NCBI GenBank assembly: GCA_002005505.1
Contig: KV908695.1
Location: forward strand, 54,037-118,036
Direction: 5' to 3'
Source: Botryococcus braunii
Taxonomy: Eukaryota; Chlorophyta; Trebouxiophyceae
Length of the DNA stretch: 64,000 nucleotides
In this document: one piece after another, positions 42,701-54,696 of the stretch
Layout of the letters: every line of letters starts with the position of its first letter
Numbering within the stretch: the stretch's first letter is position 1
Notes under the pieces: generated by a model
Databases searched by the model: none
What the model saw: the letters and a program-made list of their open reading frames with translations, nothing else
What the model was told of the DNA's origin: nothing
Made by a program: the position numbers and the translations under genes

Positions 42701-44366
42701 ATGAGTGGTACATATACTGTGCCACCCTATGCTAATCCTGAAGAATCATATGAAGTACCAATCATGATTGAGGATGATCCCTCAACTGTCTATAATAATG
42801 AAAGCTTTGAACAATCGTACTCCACACAGAGAGACTCAATGGGGTACACCACCAGTGCAGGCACAGGTGCAAGCAGCGGAACAGAGGACAGTGACGCAGA
42901 AGGGCACCATGCAGGGGAGGTAAGTGAAGATTTTCTATACGGGGGTTATCACCACTCTGAATCTCTTTCTACCAATCCTGCTGGCCAACCCTTAGCTGAA
43001 CTGGTACCTGCTGTGAGCGCAAGCACCTCACCTCCTGGTGGTACGCATTCCAACCTTCCTATAGATCCTAGCAGTGTCAGAAGAGCAGTCAGGATTAATC
43101 CTGTTCCTGTTTCAAACGCACCTAGGGTTCTGCGCAGACCTTCACAGTCTGTAGTTTTAGGGTCCAGGACACTTACCAGTGGTCCTTTACAAGTACCCGT
43201 TTCGCAATATCCTGCTGTGACAGTCCAGCCCAGCTAGCGTTCCAGTTATTACTAGTGGCGCAATAGTTCCAGCAACATCAGTAGCTAGTGCACAGGCAAC
43301 TGTTTATCTACCACTGGCTACTGGGGGCATGATCCCCATTTCACTACCTGCCTCAACGCTGAACCAAATTTCTAATCCAACCTTGGTGCAGCCAGCTAGT
43401 GTGCAGGTACCATCCAACTTTGGAGTGTCAACGTCAGCTTCAGCAATTCCAGCTGGAGGCCCTCCTGGTGGTGGCTACCCATACAGCTCAGGCAGTGGAC
43501 CTCCTGGAGGTGGGCCACCATACAGTGGGGGTCCCCCTGGAGGAGCAAGCTCGATTTGGCATCCTCCACCAGTCTCAGGCAACTACCCGCAATACCCTGT
43601 CTATCCGGGCTCTGGTGGGAATGTTCCTGGTGGCTTTGGTGGGGGTGGTCCTGGTGGTCCTGGAGGACCAGGCGGTCCTGATGGTCCAGGCGGTCCTGGT
43701 GGACCAGGTGGTGGTGGTTGGGGTGGTCCTCCTCATAGTCAGGGGCCACCATATAGTGCTGGGCAAGGTCAATTTCCAAACGTAGGTATTCCTGGTCTGC
43801 CCAACATAAATCCAACCACTGGCCCTTCGTTCTCTTCTCATCAGAAGTTAACTCCAAAGATAGAGTTAGTCAAGCTGAATGATACCAATTGGTTGACATG
43901 GACAAAGCAAGTGTATGCTATGTTGTGGGAAATGAATGTCAACTACTGTGTTCATGATGATTATCAGGGAGCTTATGATGATTTCAAGGCTCAAACCATT
44001 ATCACTCAAGCATGTACTGAGCAATATTCTGTTCAGATTACTGACTTGACAAGTGCTTACCATATGTGGAACAAGTTGCTGCAGGTGTTTAAAGCTAGAG
44101 CAGCAGCTAGGCTGATGAGCCTCCACAGGGAGCAAAAGTTATTTGCCATGAAGCCAGGTGAAAAACCATCTGACTACGTGTTAAGGTGCAGAAAAATTGC
44201 AAACAACCTCAAATCACTAGGAGAGCAGTGTTCTGAGGTTTGCCAGTGCTCTATGATTATTGAAGGCCTCACTGAAGAGTATGAGGTAGATAGGCGTTTA
44301 CAGCTGTCTGTGTGCAACAACTATCCAAATGTGCACCAACTCCAGCATGTTCTTGAGTTAACATAT
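42701..44366 (+). pseudogene. gag: Copia C gag, N-terminal part (frameshifted, interrupted by F)
   Basis: Begins MSGTYTVPPYANPEESYEVP. A one-base indel near 43225-43240 shifts the frame; the next frame continues VYLPLATGGMIPISLPAS, which matches D. An unusually long N-terminal extension includes a collagen-like Gly-Pro-rich tract (43450-43780, GGPGGPGGPGGP type). The usual Copia capsid region then reads LTPKIELVKLNDTNWLTW, AYHMWNKLLQVFKARA and EKPSDYVLRCRKIANNLKSL. It is cut by F at 44366 and resumes at 45821. Confidence 0.87.
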
Positions 44367-44531
44367 TGTAGCACGCCGGTAGGCAGACGGTGCCGGGGCT
44401 CGTCCCTGCACGTGCCGGGCGGTACATTGGTACTAGGTGTAGCCTCGTAGGCTCGCACAGTATATGGTATGGTGTTCGGACCATACTAGCACTTTCGTCG
44501 GTGCACGGCCATCCTTTGCAAGAATATTACA
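44367..44531 (+). repeat. 5' LTR of F
   Basis: 165 bp; identical to the 3' LTR except A/G at the seventh base. Its end and the next bases hold the primer site. Confidence 0.93.
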
Positions 44532-45650
44532 TTTTGGTGGCCCATATCCAAGTCGGTGGACTTGCGATGTTGGTTGTTGATCCCGCTTGACGCTTAAGTG
44601 TGTCTTGCGGATGGTGTCGATGCTTAAGTGTGTCTTCGTTGCTGCCTGTCGTCCTATTTGGGTTGTTTCCCACTAGATCGACGGATCAACAACACCTTGG
44701 TATCACCTTCACGGACTTTGGTTGGGAGAATCCGTTCTTCGCACCCATATAAGTTCGGATGACGGGGATGGTTCTGGCCTGCGAAGGTCGACGCCAAGCT
44801 TGGTGTGTGGATCCAAGCAAGAAAGTTCGGATTTGTCTGTAATCTTTCTAATGGCGTTTGGCTCCACCGTTTCCGTGGGGACGGTGGGGGAGGAAGGTGG
44901 CACTTCACGATGGTGAGTGTGCGCTTCCCCTCGTTTGGTTTGCTTTGGGTTGCTAATCCTTTGCAATTGTTTTTCAACTTGCATTGCCTTAATGAAACTT
45001 TGGTGTTTCAAGCATATCGTTGGGGTTTCGATGGTAAAGTGTCAACTTTTCCGGATGCGGATCCTACACGGGTATGACGAGGTCTTGCTTTGTTGATTGG
45101 CGCCGAGTAGCATGGAGCTGAAAATGCTTTCTATTTTCACAGTCTCTTTTAGTGCTCGGTTTGCTTAGTACTGCATTTATGGGGCCGTTGGAAAATGCCA
45201 TAAATGTGGATTGAGCTTTGCATGCTGGTTTTGCTTCCATCATTGCTTAATGAAGGATTTGTTATTTTGTGTTGCGACACATTAGACTTCTTTTGTCTGC
45301 CTGGCCCAGTTGCCTCTGCTCCTTGCCTGGCATTGGTCCATAGACCCGTTCACCACGTGGGCCTCGTGGTGGGCAACGTGTCTTTGGGGGGAGGAGAGAG
45401 GGAGAGAGGAAGCTTACGCTGGATAGTGAGAAGAGAAAGAGAGATGAGGCTTACGTCGGGAGGTGAGAGCTGTGTACCCCATAGGGGAGTGACCATATGA
45501 TGACGGCCTTTGGCTGATGGTTGCGCGACAAGTTCCACGAGGCGTTGAAGCGATTCTCTAGGGTGTCTTCTCACATAAGGCATAAAAGCAACTCTCTGGA
45601 CATCTCCTCTTAGGACCTCGCAGGAGCTTGGTCACCTAGGAGGGGGAGAA

Positions 45651-45815
45651 TGTAGCGCGCCGGTAGGCAGACGGTGCCGGGGCTCGTCCCTGCACGTGCC
45701 GGGCGGTACATTGGTACTAGGTGTAGCCTCGTAGGCTCGCACAGTATATGGTATGGTGTTCGGACCATACTAGCACTTTCGTCGGTGCACGGCCATCCTT
45801 TGCAAGAATATTACA
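45651..45815 (+). repeat. 3' LTR of F
   Basis: 165 bp, preceded by a polypurine tract and followed by CATAT. Confidence 0.93.
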
Positions 45816-45820
45816 CATAT

Positions 45821-48078
45821 ATGGATCTTCAAGCAAAGAAGCCATATAACCCTCCAAACACCACAAACCCCAAACCTTATAGGAATCAAGGTGGGGGTGG
45901 TCAGCCTGCAGGCAGGCAAGGTGGTTCAAGTGGGGCTGGTCCAGGGGCTCACCAGGCAGAAGTGCCTAAGAATGCTAACCGTGAAAATTCAGGGACAGGA
46001 CAACCTGCATTTCAACAGCAGGGAAGGCCTGTACTAATTTGCCAGTACTGCAGGAATCCAGGACACATAAAAGCAACATGTCCTAAGCTTGCAGCACAGG
46101 AGAGGAGGGCACAAACTAATTGTGTACAAAGGGATACAGTAATCTCCCAACCTTCTCTTCCTGCTTGGCTTATAGATTCAGGGTCAACTGATCACATTTC
46201 TCCTTCAAGTGACAACATGATTAATTATGTCAAGTTTGATGTGCCACAACGTCTGATTGTGGCAAATGGCAAGTCTGAGGAAATTGTAGGAGAAGGTTCC
46301 ATGCAAGTGTTCCTCGAGTCTGGCAGTTCCTTGTTCTTGCATAATGTCAAGCATGTTCCCTCTAGCAAGAAGTATCTTCTATCAGTGGGCAAAGCTTATT
46401 TAGATGGTATCAATGTCAATATTATGGGTATCGAGTGTTACCTCACAGATTCTAATGGGTACCATTTGGGAAATGCTGAGCATGCTTTCCCCTATCAGTG
46501 GCTGGTGGACTTAGCTCTACCAGACAAGCATGTTTCTTTTCATCCAGAAACTAAGTTTGTGGACGCATGCAATGTTCAGGTGCTTCACAGGGATGCAGAC
46601 CTGTGGCATTAGAGGCTGGGGCACTTGTCTCCAGCCTACATGGTAAGAATGATGAAGGGAAAAATGGTCAAGGGAATGAAACTCCCCTCTTCTGATTTCT
46701 CAAGTTCTATTGGTACGAGAGGTGTCTGCAGTGCCTGCTTGCATGGGAAACAAACTGTGCAGCCTTTTAAACCAACAGGCACTGCTTGCACTAGTAAATT
46801 AGAAGTTGTGCATATGGACCTTATGGGCCCAGTCTCACCAGAAACTTATGATGATGAGCAATATGCACTTAATGTCTTAGATGAATTTTCTGAGATGTCA
46901 GCAACCATTCTACTCAAGTCAAAGGCAGATGCATCAAGAGAGGCAGTTAATTTATTGACTGAGTGGCAGACCCAGCACGAGTGCAAGGTTAAGTTTATCA
47001 GGACCGACAATGGTACTGAGTTTTCTGGTTTAGAAAAGTTCTGCAGGAAAAATGGTGCAGTCCACCAAAAGACTGCACCATATGCACATCAACAAAATGG
47101 GAAAATTGAGAGGCTGAACAGGACTCTGCAGGAGAAAGCAAGAGCCATGCTGACTGCCTCGAGCCTACCTCCAGAATATTGGGGTGACTCTCTCTTAACT
47201 GCAAACTATGTTAGGAATTTGTCTGCAGTCTCAAATCATGATAAGACCCCATTTGAGATGTGGTTTGGCACTGTTCCTGATGTCAGTCACTTACGTGTTT
47301 TTGGGAGCAAGTGTCATGTCATGATTGAAAAGTCCAAAAGGGATGGTAAATTTAGCCCTGTCAGTAAGGAGGGTATTTTCTTGGGCTATGATGGGCACAG
47401 CAAGAATTATCGTGTCCTCATGGATTCCAAAGTCACAGTGTGTGCAAGAGAATTTATCAAGTTTGAGGAGGCCTTGTCTGATGATGATGAAATGCCTGAT
47501 CTCCTTGATGTGGTGAATGATGAAGAGGATTTTCCTGAAGACTCTGAAACTGCAATCATTGGGGAAGATGTGCATGAAACTTCTGAAGACTTGTCTCCTG
47601 TTTCTTTGGCCCCTTTGGGCACTGATCCAAGTGTCATAAGGTTTGATCAACTAAACCTTGAAAGGGCTAAGTTTATAAGTCAAGAAAACACTAACCTTGG
47701 GGAAAATCAGGACGTTGCAGGTCCTGAATCCCATGGCTCGGACCCGCGTCCCGTTCAGGATGTTCCACAAGTGGTCCTCCAACAAGGTATAGTTAATGAG
47801 GCTCCTGATGTCCAACTTGAGCCTGTTGAGTTTGATTTTCTAGGTGCTGGGGTCTCACACTCACCTGCTGGTCTCTTTGGGGGTAGATATCCTGACAGAG
47901 TTAGGAACACAGTACTCCAAAATGAAGCAAATTCAGTTGAAATTTTCAGTGGTTATGTGCAAGTGCAAAAGGACACACTGATAATTGAGCCAGCAAAGTA
48001 TATAGATGCAATAAATTCACCTGAGAGTGACAAGTGGGTCAGTGCAATGCAAGACGAGATGAATTCATTGAAAGCACT
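45821..48078 (+). pseudogene. pol: Copia C gag C-terminus, protease and integrase
   Basis: Resumes gag (MDLQAKKPYNPPNTTN). Zinc knuckle CQYCRNPGHIKATC (about 46039), protease WLIDSGSTDHISPSSDNM (about 46165), GAG-pre-integrase DADLWH followed by an in-frame TAG at 46610-46612 and RLGHLSPAYM. Integrase core: VVHMDLMGPVS, RTDNGTEFSGLEKF, NGKIERLNRTLQEKAR, then the MWFGTVPDVSHLRVFGSKCH end and an acidic linker. The frame stops at GAG TAA made by the G5 junction. Reverse transcriptase and RNase H are missing. Confidence 0.88.
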
Positions 48079-48368
48079 TGAGTAACGGTCTCCTTGTATT
48101 GCTGTAGTCATAGCTTCCGCCTGTGACATGTGGGGATTCTACTCGTTACCCGTTACAAGTGCTCCACCGGCTCTTGGCGGGATATTCCTGGCTGGCTCCT
48201 ATGTACCTCCTATCGGGGGGCTACTCGCCCGAGCCTATGGAGGGAAGTAGGGCGCCATGCTATGGCATTTGGCATTGATTACTGACTCAGAGAGTAATCT
48301 TACTTGTAACGAGCTCCGTGTCTCAACTATTATTCCCTTTCTCTTCCCTTGCATTGCTGAGTACTACA
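48079..48368 (+). repeat. 5' LTR of G5 (limits approximate)
   Basis: Lies between the end of Copia C pol and the primer-like TGGTTTCGGCG. End reads GAGTACTACA; the start is uncertain (GAGTAACGG context). No second copy is present for comparison. Confidence 0.5.
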
Positions 48369-48383
48369 AGTGGTTTCGGCGTT

Positions 48384-51300
48384 ATGGCTACGACAACCTC
48401 TGATGTTAATACCAACATCGTTTTTTCCGCTGATTTCTTAGCCGCTGTCAAATCTGCAATTGAATCTTCGGACATTAGATGTCCATTTAGGAAAGATCTG
48501 GTTCATTTTTAATCGCACACACATGAGTATTTACCCCAACATGAAGTGCTCTTGTTAGCAATCGTCAACAATTCTCGAATTTTTGCTCACTGGGCCGATA
48601 AGTTTAAGGAACTTGCAAAAGCGTTTAAGGACAAAGATGATCACGAATTGTGTGAGCGAATTATGACGGACCATCTCAGCAGAGTGGATACCGCCAACTT
48701 CGCGGGCTGGGTCGCAGCGGCCCAGGGCATTTACGAAGACTGGCTGACACGAACAGTAGGTGATTATGATTGGGACGACAATGGTAATGAGGAAGGTCCC
48801 TCCCCTACGTCGAATGTTGTTCCTGTTGGACCAGTGCCACCTGTGGAACCCGTGCCCATGGAGACAGAGCTGGGAGCACCGAAGCTGATTGACCTGTTTA
48901 CGAAAGAAGATTTATATCATGTAGCACTAACCACAAAACCAGCGGCGGTTTCCATTAAAACGTGGCTATCACTAAATAGCCAGGAGAGGCGCCTCATGCT
49001 GACTGGCGCGGACCGTACGGGTACACCCCCACCGATGTCTTTGCCTTTCAATTTGGATGCTTTAGAACCCACAATACCTTTGATGAATACTGAAATGCAA
49101 ATTCCGAAGACATACAAGCACATGTACAGTGATAAGATGCTCCCGCCACCCGAGAAATTCACTGGCGCGCTCGAAGGTGCTTCTATCTCTTTGTTTTTAA
49201 CACAGATACGTGCATACTTGTGTACACAATTGGGAGTATCTCAACCTCTTGAATCAGAATGGGGAACATTACTTTTCAATCATTTGAGTGGTGACGCTCT
49301 TGATATGGTACACGCTACGATGGAATCTGTTAAACGACCTTTAACGTGGTCAGAAACATGTGATTTACTGACCAATGCATTTGTGGACGTTTCTCACAAT
49401 GCCGTCCACTCGGGGGAACAACTGGATTCCCTTACGTTAAAAGAATTTGACGGAAAAGGCGGGCTCATTGCCTTTTGTCATAAATACCAATCTTTGGCCA
49501 CCAAATTGGGGTCACGCAGGTCTGACGAGGACCATGTAAAGCATTTAAATGACATCTTACCTGGACGCATGTGCGCCATGTTGACTGCAAAGTTCGATTT
49601 TACAACCTCTGTCAAACTCGTGGATGTATTGCGTGCTCTACGCACCTCCCGTTTTGGTTTGGAAAGCACAGCCAAACCATCAAAAGACTCACGGACGCGC
49701 GCAGGTAATGGCCATACTCGTTATGGTCCATCAACGAGGGGAGGCTTCACTCCTCGGGGAGGCTCGACTCACCGGGGATCTTATCAAAATCGTGGTGGCT
49801 TCAACCACAATCGTCACTGGCAAGCTGACGGACCTACCACGCCGAACAACAACCAAGCAAACTCCAACAATGGCAACCATGGCCACGATAATAAGCGCCG
49901 TCGCACGGCTTTTCAATATCTGAGGGAGAATAAGGTAGCTTCCCCTCATCTTTGTGCTCTTTCCGCAAGATCGCAAGGCAACGCAACACAGTTGGCCTCG
50001 AGTTGTGACGTCTCTTGCAACATGCCTTGCAGTAGCAACCTCAATAAATCTATCTTAGAACCACATTCAACTGCTCGTGACCTTCGTAATGCAGTCGATT
50101 GCTCCAAGCAGTCACTCCGGTTGGGAGATAACTCGCAGTTCAGTCGTGTGTTCGCCTCCAAGTACGAACCCTCTTTTGACATGTCAGCCCCGGGGTCTAT
50201 TGCAGGGCAACAAATAAATGTGAAGTTAGATACGCAAGCTTCTACGTCATATCTGCCTAGCCATATTGCTGCCAAGGCTGGCGTGTGCCTGGGAACACCG
50301 GACAGAACCTTGCAAGCTTCTGTTGCGGATGGACATAAGTTGAATGTGTATGGGATTTATGAATGTGTTTTCCAACTTCAGGGACAAAACCTGAAAGCTT
50401 CTTGCATTGTCGCAGACCTTCCAGGAGATATCTTGTATCTTGGTAGAGACTGGCTCACAAATATGGGTGCAAGGCTGGACTTTGTGGATGGTTGTTTCTC
50501 GTTGCAAGTCGGCAAAGACAAATTAGTATTTAAAGCTGAAGAGGACTCTCCAGAGACGATCCAAGGCATAGGATCAGTTTTATGTGCTTTGAACTTGAAT
50601 GGTCCTAGTGATCTTCATCAACGCTTGTCCTCTGTAAATCCTTTGATTGCTGACCTCCTCCGGGAGTTTGAAGATTTGTTTCCAGAGTCCTTGCCTGCCG
50701 GTTTACCTCCATATAGGGGAACCCACCACGTGATTGATCTGGACCCCAACATACCCATCAAGCCAGGCTACACACCACGCCATTCTCCAAAGGAAAAAGC
50801 TGCAATTGAGGCTACCATCCTTCAACTGTTGGCTCTGGGCCTGATTGAGGACAGTACCCACCCTTTTTCTGCCCCTGTTTTGTTAGTTGAGAAAAAGGAT
50901 GGGTCTTTGCGCATGGTGGTGGATTATCGCAAGTTGAACAGTGCCACCATCAAAAATAGCACACCCTTACCTAGGTTAGATGAAACCTTAGATGAGCTTG
51001 CTGGTGCTAAATACTTTACGTCCTTGGACCTCCATAGTGGGTACCATCAGTTGAGAATTGATGATAGTGATGTCCCAAAAACCTCTTTTAAAACTCATAT
51101 GGGCCAATTTCAGTTTAAAGTGTTGCCATTTGGCCTGTCTAACGCTCCAGCCACCTTTCAAACAGCAATGAACAGAGTATTTGCCAAGTATCTTGATAAA
51201 TTTGTAGTCATCTATCTAGATGACATCATGATATATAGTAAGACCAAAGAGGAACATCTTAAGCATCTGCAACTTGTTTTCCAACTTCTCAGAGACAATT

Positions 51301-51536
51301 GTTTCTATTTGAAACTCTCCAAGTGCTCATTCATGGAAGATTGGACCCTATTTTTAGGATACTATGTGGGGCCCGAGGGCATTAAACCGGATCCTGCAAA
51401 AATTTCTGCTGTCAAAGATTGGCCTATCCCTTCAAATGTTACTGAAGTGCGCGCATTTTTGGGGCTTTGCAATTTCTTCAGGAGATTTGTGCAGGGCTTC
51501 TCTGCACTAGCGCTCCCCCTCGTCAATCTCACCAAG
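48384..51536 (+). pseudogene. gag-pol: G5 Gag-Pol, one stop and 3' truncation
   Basis: From ATG 48384 (MATTTSDVNTN) a single frame runs to 51536, broken only by TAA at 48510-48512; the long open part starts at 48546. Gag capsid region (MLPPPEKFTGALEGASISLF) is followed by a Gly/Arg-rich box (TRGGFTPRGGSTHRGSYQNR) instead of a CCHC zinc knuckle. The protease motif reads LDTQASTSYLP, with Gln where Gly is expected. Reverse transcriptase is complete in its core: [47 protein letters not shown], the catalytic YLDD (VIYLDDIMIYSK), and the thumb to FFRRFVQGFSALALPLVNLT. After 51536 the frame reads into the G4 LTR and is meaningless. Confidence 0.88.
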
Positions 51537-51727
51537 TGTAATATCTTGTGCCGATCTCAAGTTCGTGTGAGAATGACCTCACACAGGTGCGACCCGTCTG
51601 ATAGCACCCCGCCAGCCAAGCTGGCCAGATTACGTAATGAGGTCATCGTACCCCGCTCTCCGATCACGCGCTATCGGCTCGATGCCGATCGGCTCCCTAA
51701 CGGACCCTTCGCACTCGGAACGTTACA
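51537..51727 (-). repeat. 3' LTR of G4 (191 bp)
   Basis: Minus strand starts TGTAACGTTCC at 51727 and ends GATATTACA at 51537. Shares an exact 28-bp block with an internal hairpin (51563-51590) with the G3-side LTR at 5818-5845 though the rest differs. Confidence 0.78.
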
Positions 51728-52347
51728 CCCTCCCCCACCTAGGCTCAAGCCGTCTCGGATTGAGGGGGATGCATCTCCCACACAGGAAGCACTACAGTCA
51801 AGAGTGTATCACGTCCTGACCAGCCACCTTCGCAGGAAGCCCTACAGACAAGAGTCCCATACCTCTTGCCCAGCCACCCGCCACCCTAGTCCCGGCAGAC
51901 TAGTGGTAACGACAATCCACACCCATGCTCATTTGGACTGCCCGCGGAGCACTCCCGGAAGTACAACCTCCGTCACCAGAAATCCATCTGGCTAATCAAG
52001 CTATTGGGGGTTTCACTGACCATCACCATAGCGCTTAGAGTACATGGTTACTCTAGAGTCACAACCCACCATCAGCAGAGACTCTCAGACACCGAGTCCA
52101 GGACCCGGGGTGCACCATGCCCTTGAGACTATCTGAGGTGCTACTAAGTCCGCAGTGAACGGAATAGGGCCCTTCCATTGGCATAGCCAGGGACAGGGAG
52201 GAGCTATTGAGTAGGACGACATGTTGAACAATGCAACCACTTCGCCGCTAACGAGGGATGTCCCGTCGACTGGACATATGGATCGAATGCCACGACCCCC
52301 GAAGTGACAACAGCCCGACTCAAGGCCATTTGTGTGTCTCCTGGGTC

Positions 52348-54696
52348 CTAGCCCGTCTTGACCCGTGCCCAATACTCCTTCAACGCCGTAGGGGCATTCC
52401 GCAAGTTCGCCTCCGATTCCCACGTGTCATGTTCAGGGGAGTATCCCACCCACCGAACCAGGAACTCATGCAAACGGCGAGCCTTCCGGTGGTCGAGAAT
52501 TTTCTCAACCTCGTACTCGTCCTCCCCCTTCAGCACCTCTGCAGGTGGTGGTGGTTGGACTGTGCCATCTCGGCGGTATCGTTCCAGCCGTGATACATGG
52601 AATACGTCATGTATCCTCCAGCGTGCCGGGAGGATCAACTCATAGGAGTTGCCCCCTACAGACTTGGCAACCTGGAACGGCCCGACCCACCTAGGCAACA
52701 GCTTCGGTGTGCCCTCTTTGAACCGCAGGTTCTTAGCCGACAACAGGACCCAATCTCCTGGAGCGAACGTGACATCCTTACGCTTCGTGTTAGCGTAACG
52801 TGCCTGGCGTTCCGTCGCAATGCGATGTGTGCGCCGAGCTTCTGCCACTAGCCGCTGAATGCGTTGGACAAAGCTCGAGGCAGCCGGGACCCTGAACTCT
52901 GGCAGCACCGATACTGGTAGGTACGGGTGATGACCATAGTTCAACATGAACGGCGTGAAGCCTGTGCTGGAGTGCTCTGCATTGTTGATAGCAAACTCAG
53001 CACACGACAGCTTCTCGTCCCAGTCAGTCTGTGACTTAGACACATACATGCGAAGCATGTCCTCAAGAACACGGTTCACACGCTCTGTCTGCCCATCCGT
53101 CTGAGGATGATACGCCGTGGACATGGCCTGCTTGGTCCCAAGCATCCGACACAAGGCTCGAGTGAAGTGGCTCGTAAACAGGGGATCCCTGTCAGACACC
53201 ACTTTCCTAGGCACTCCGTGGAGCTTCCAAATGTGATCCACAAACACCTTCGCTGTCTGCTCAGCAGTCGCCGAGGTCTGCGTAGCCACCAAGTGAACCA
53301 TCTTCGACAGCTTGTCCACTACAACCAGTATGGCATCATGCCCATCCCTGGTGCGAGGCAACTGGGTGATGAAGTCCATGGTCACCGTGTCCCACGGTTT
53401 ATGCGGAAGCTCAAGGGGATGCAACAGCCCCGAAGGCTTTGCATGTCTCGCCTTGTTCTTCTGGCAGAGGTGACAGTGAGTCACATACTGCGTCACATCC
53501 TGTGTCATCGTCGGCCACCAATAATGGCGGGCAACCAACTTCAGGGTTTTGTTCACACCTTGGTGTCCAGCATACGGGCTATCATGCATTTCTTCCATAA
53601 GGTGGGATCTAAGCCCAAATGCATGCGGCACAACAATCTTTCCTTCGTGTAACAGGAAGCCGTCGTGTGCGACCAGAGGCGCCACATTGCTAGGGTCCTT
53701 GAACCAAAGGTCTTCCTGATAACCACGCACAAACTTGTCCTTCCACGTCATGCCCTCTCCCCCACCTGAAGGAGGCCTAGACTCGTGTCCCATACCACGA
53801 GCCTCTGCAGCCAAGGGAGTACCCTGTGCCCGGGTAACGGCGCAAATGACGTCCCGAAGGGAGCGATTTGGAAGACAAGGGGGACCCTCCGAAACGTATG
53901 AACGAGTGGAACGAACCACAACAGTGTTCACCAATGAGTTTGGAGGTGAATATCCCACCGGCGTGCGGCTCAGCGCATCGGCAACCACATTTGAGGCACC
54001 CGCCATATGTTCCCATGTGAAATGGAACCGGGAGAGAAACTCTGCCCAACGTGTCTGGCGGCGGCTCAACTGTGCCACAGTATCAAGGTAGGTAATAGCC
54101 TTGTGGTCAGTGACCACGCGGAACTCCGGCCCACCTTCAAGATAACAGCGCCACACCGTTAAGGCGTGAACCACTGCTAGCAGCTCTTGCTCCCCAGTTG
54201 GATAATTGATTTCTGCCGGTGTGAGGCGACGACTCTCAAAGGCAATGGGGCGGCCCTCTTGATATAAGACGGCCCCGAGACCTGCCAAAGAGGCATCCGT
54301 ATGCACCTCAAACGGCTTAGTGAAATCCGGGAAAGCTAAGCACGGAGCTTGAGTCAAAGCCTGCTTAATAGCATCAAAGGCTTGCTGACACGAGCTCTTC
54401 CAGTCCCAAAGGACACCCTTGCGAGTCATGCCATGCAGGGGCATGGCCAGCCTTGCAAAGTCTCGAATGAACTTACGGAAGTATGTTGCTAATCCAAGAA
54501 AGGATCGCAGCTCCGTCAAGCACGTGGGCTTAGGCCAATTGTAGACTGCAGCAGTCTTGCGTGGGTCAACCTTCACGCCCTCAGAAGAGACAATATGGCC
54601 TAAGTAAGCCACCTCAGACTTAGCGAAGGAGCACTTCTTCATATTTGCATAGAGCTGATGCTCTCGAAGAAGCTCCAACACCGCAAATGCTGGCAA
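52348..54696 (-). pseudogene. pol: G4 RNase H, integrase and chromodomain (open 782 codons)
   Basis: Reads from the reverse transcriptase thumb ([20 protein letters not shown]) through RNase H (HTDASLAGLGAVLYQEGRPI, TGEQELLAVVHALTVWR, TDHKAITYLDTV, ADALSRTPVGY). The integrase zinc motif (HYWWPTM, CHLCQKNKAR) and DDE core (MDFITQLPRT, VSDRDPLFTSHFT, AYHPQTDGQTERVNR) follow. The C-terminal chromodomain is EDEYEVEKILDHRKARRLHE then VRWVGYSPEHDTWESE. No stop inside. It is separated from the first part of reverse transcriptase by a frameshift at about 54670-54700. Confidence 0.88.

Larger units (their letters stand above)
44367..45815 (+). mobile_element. Element F: non-autonomous LTR retrotransposon (1449 bp)
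   Basis: 165-bp LTRs at 44367-44531 and 45651-45815 (TGTAGC...ATTACA) with one difference by eye, and a CATAT duplication at 44362-44366 and 45816-45820. A primer site (TGGTGGCCCATATCC, 44535) lies 3 nt after the LTR and a polypurine tract (AGGAGGGGGAGAA, 45638-45650) before the 3' LTR. The 1.1-kb interior has no gag, protease or polymerase motif, only short ORFs and a GA-rich patch (45389-45446). It must move with proteins from another element. The polypurine tract and LTR ends resemble those of the Gypsy elements here. Removing it restores the C gag frame. Confidence 0.93.
41446..48078 (+). mobile_element. Copia C, 3'-truncated, carrying element F
   Basis: Ty1/Copia with 5' LTR (41446 to about 42347), primer site at 42348, a long gag, protease and integrase. 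It ends abruptly at the start of reverse transcriptase (DEMNSLKALE), where G5 begins. Element F is inserted in gag. A gag frameshift and an in-frame TAG show it is inactive. Family is shared with D at 61284 onward. Confidence 0.88.
48079..51536 (+). mobile_element. Gypsy G5, 3'-truncated
   Basis: Plus-strand Ty3/Gypsy with a 5' LTR of about 290 bp, primer-site-like TGGTTTCGGCG (48371), and a joined gag-pol frame ending where the G4 LTR begins (51537). RNase H, integrase and 3' LTR are absent. It truncates Copia C. Confidence 0.82.

Noticed and set aside
44532..45650. Hidden genes in the interior of element F
   Set aside because: ORFs are about 110 codons or shorter and show no gag, protease or polymerase motif.
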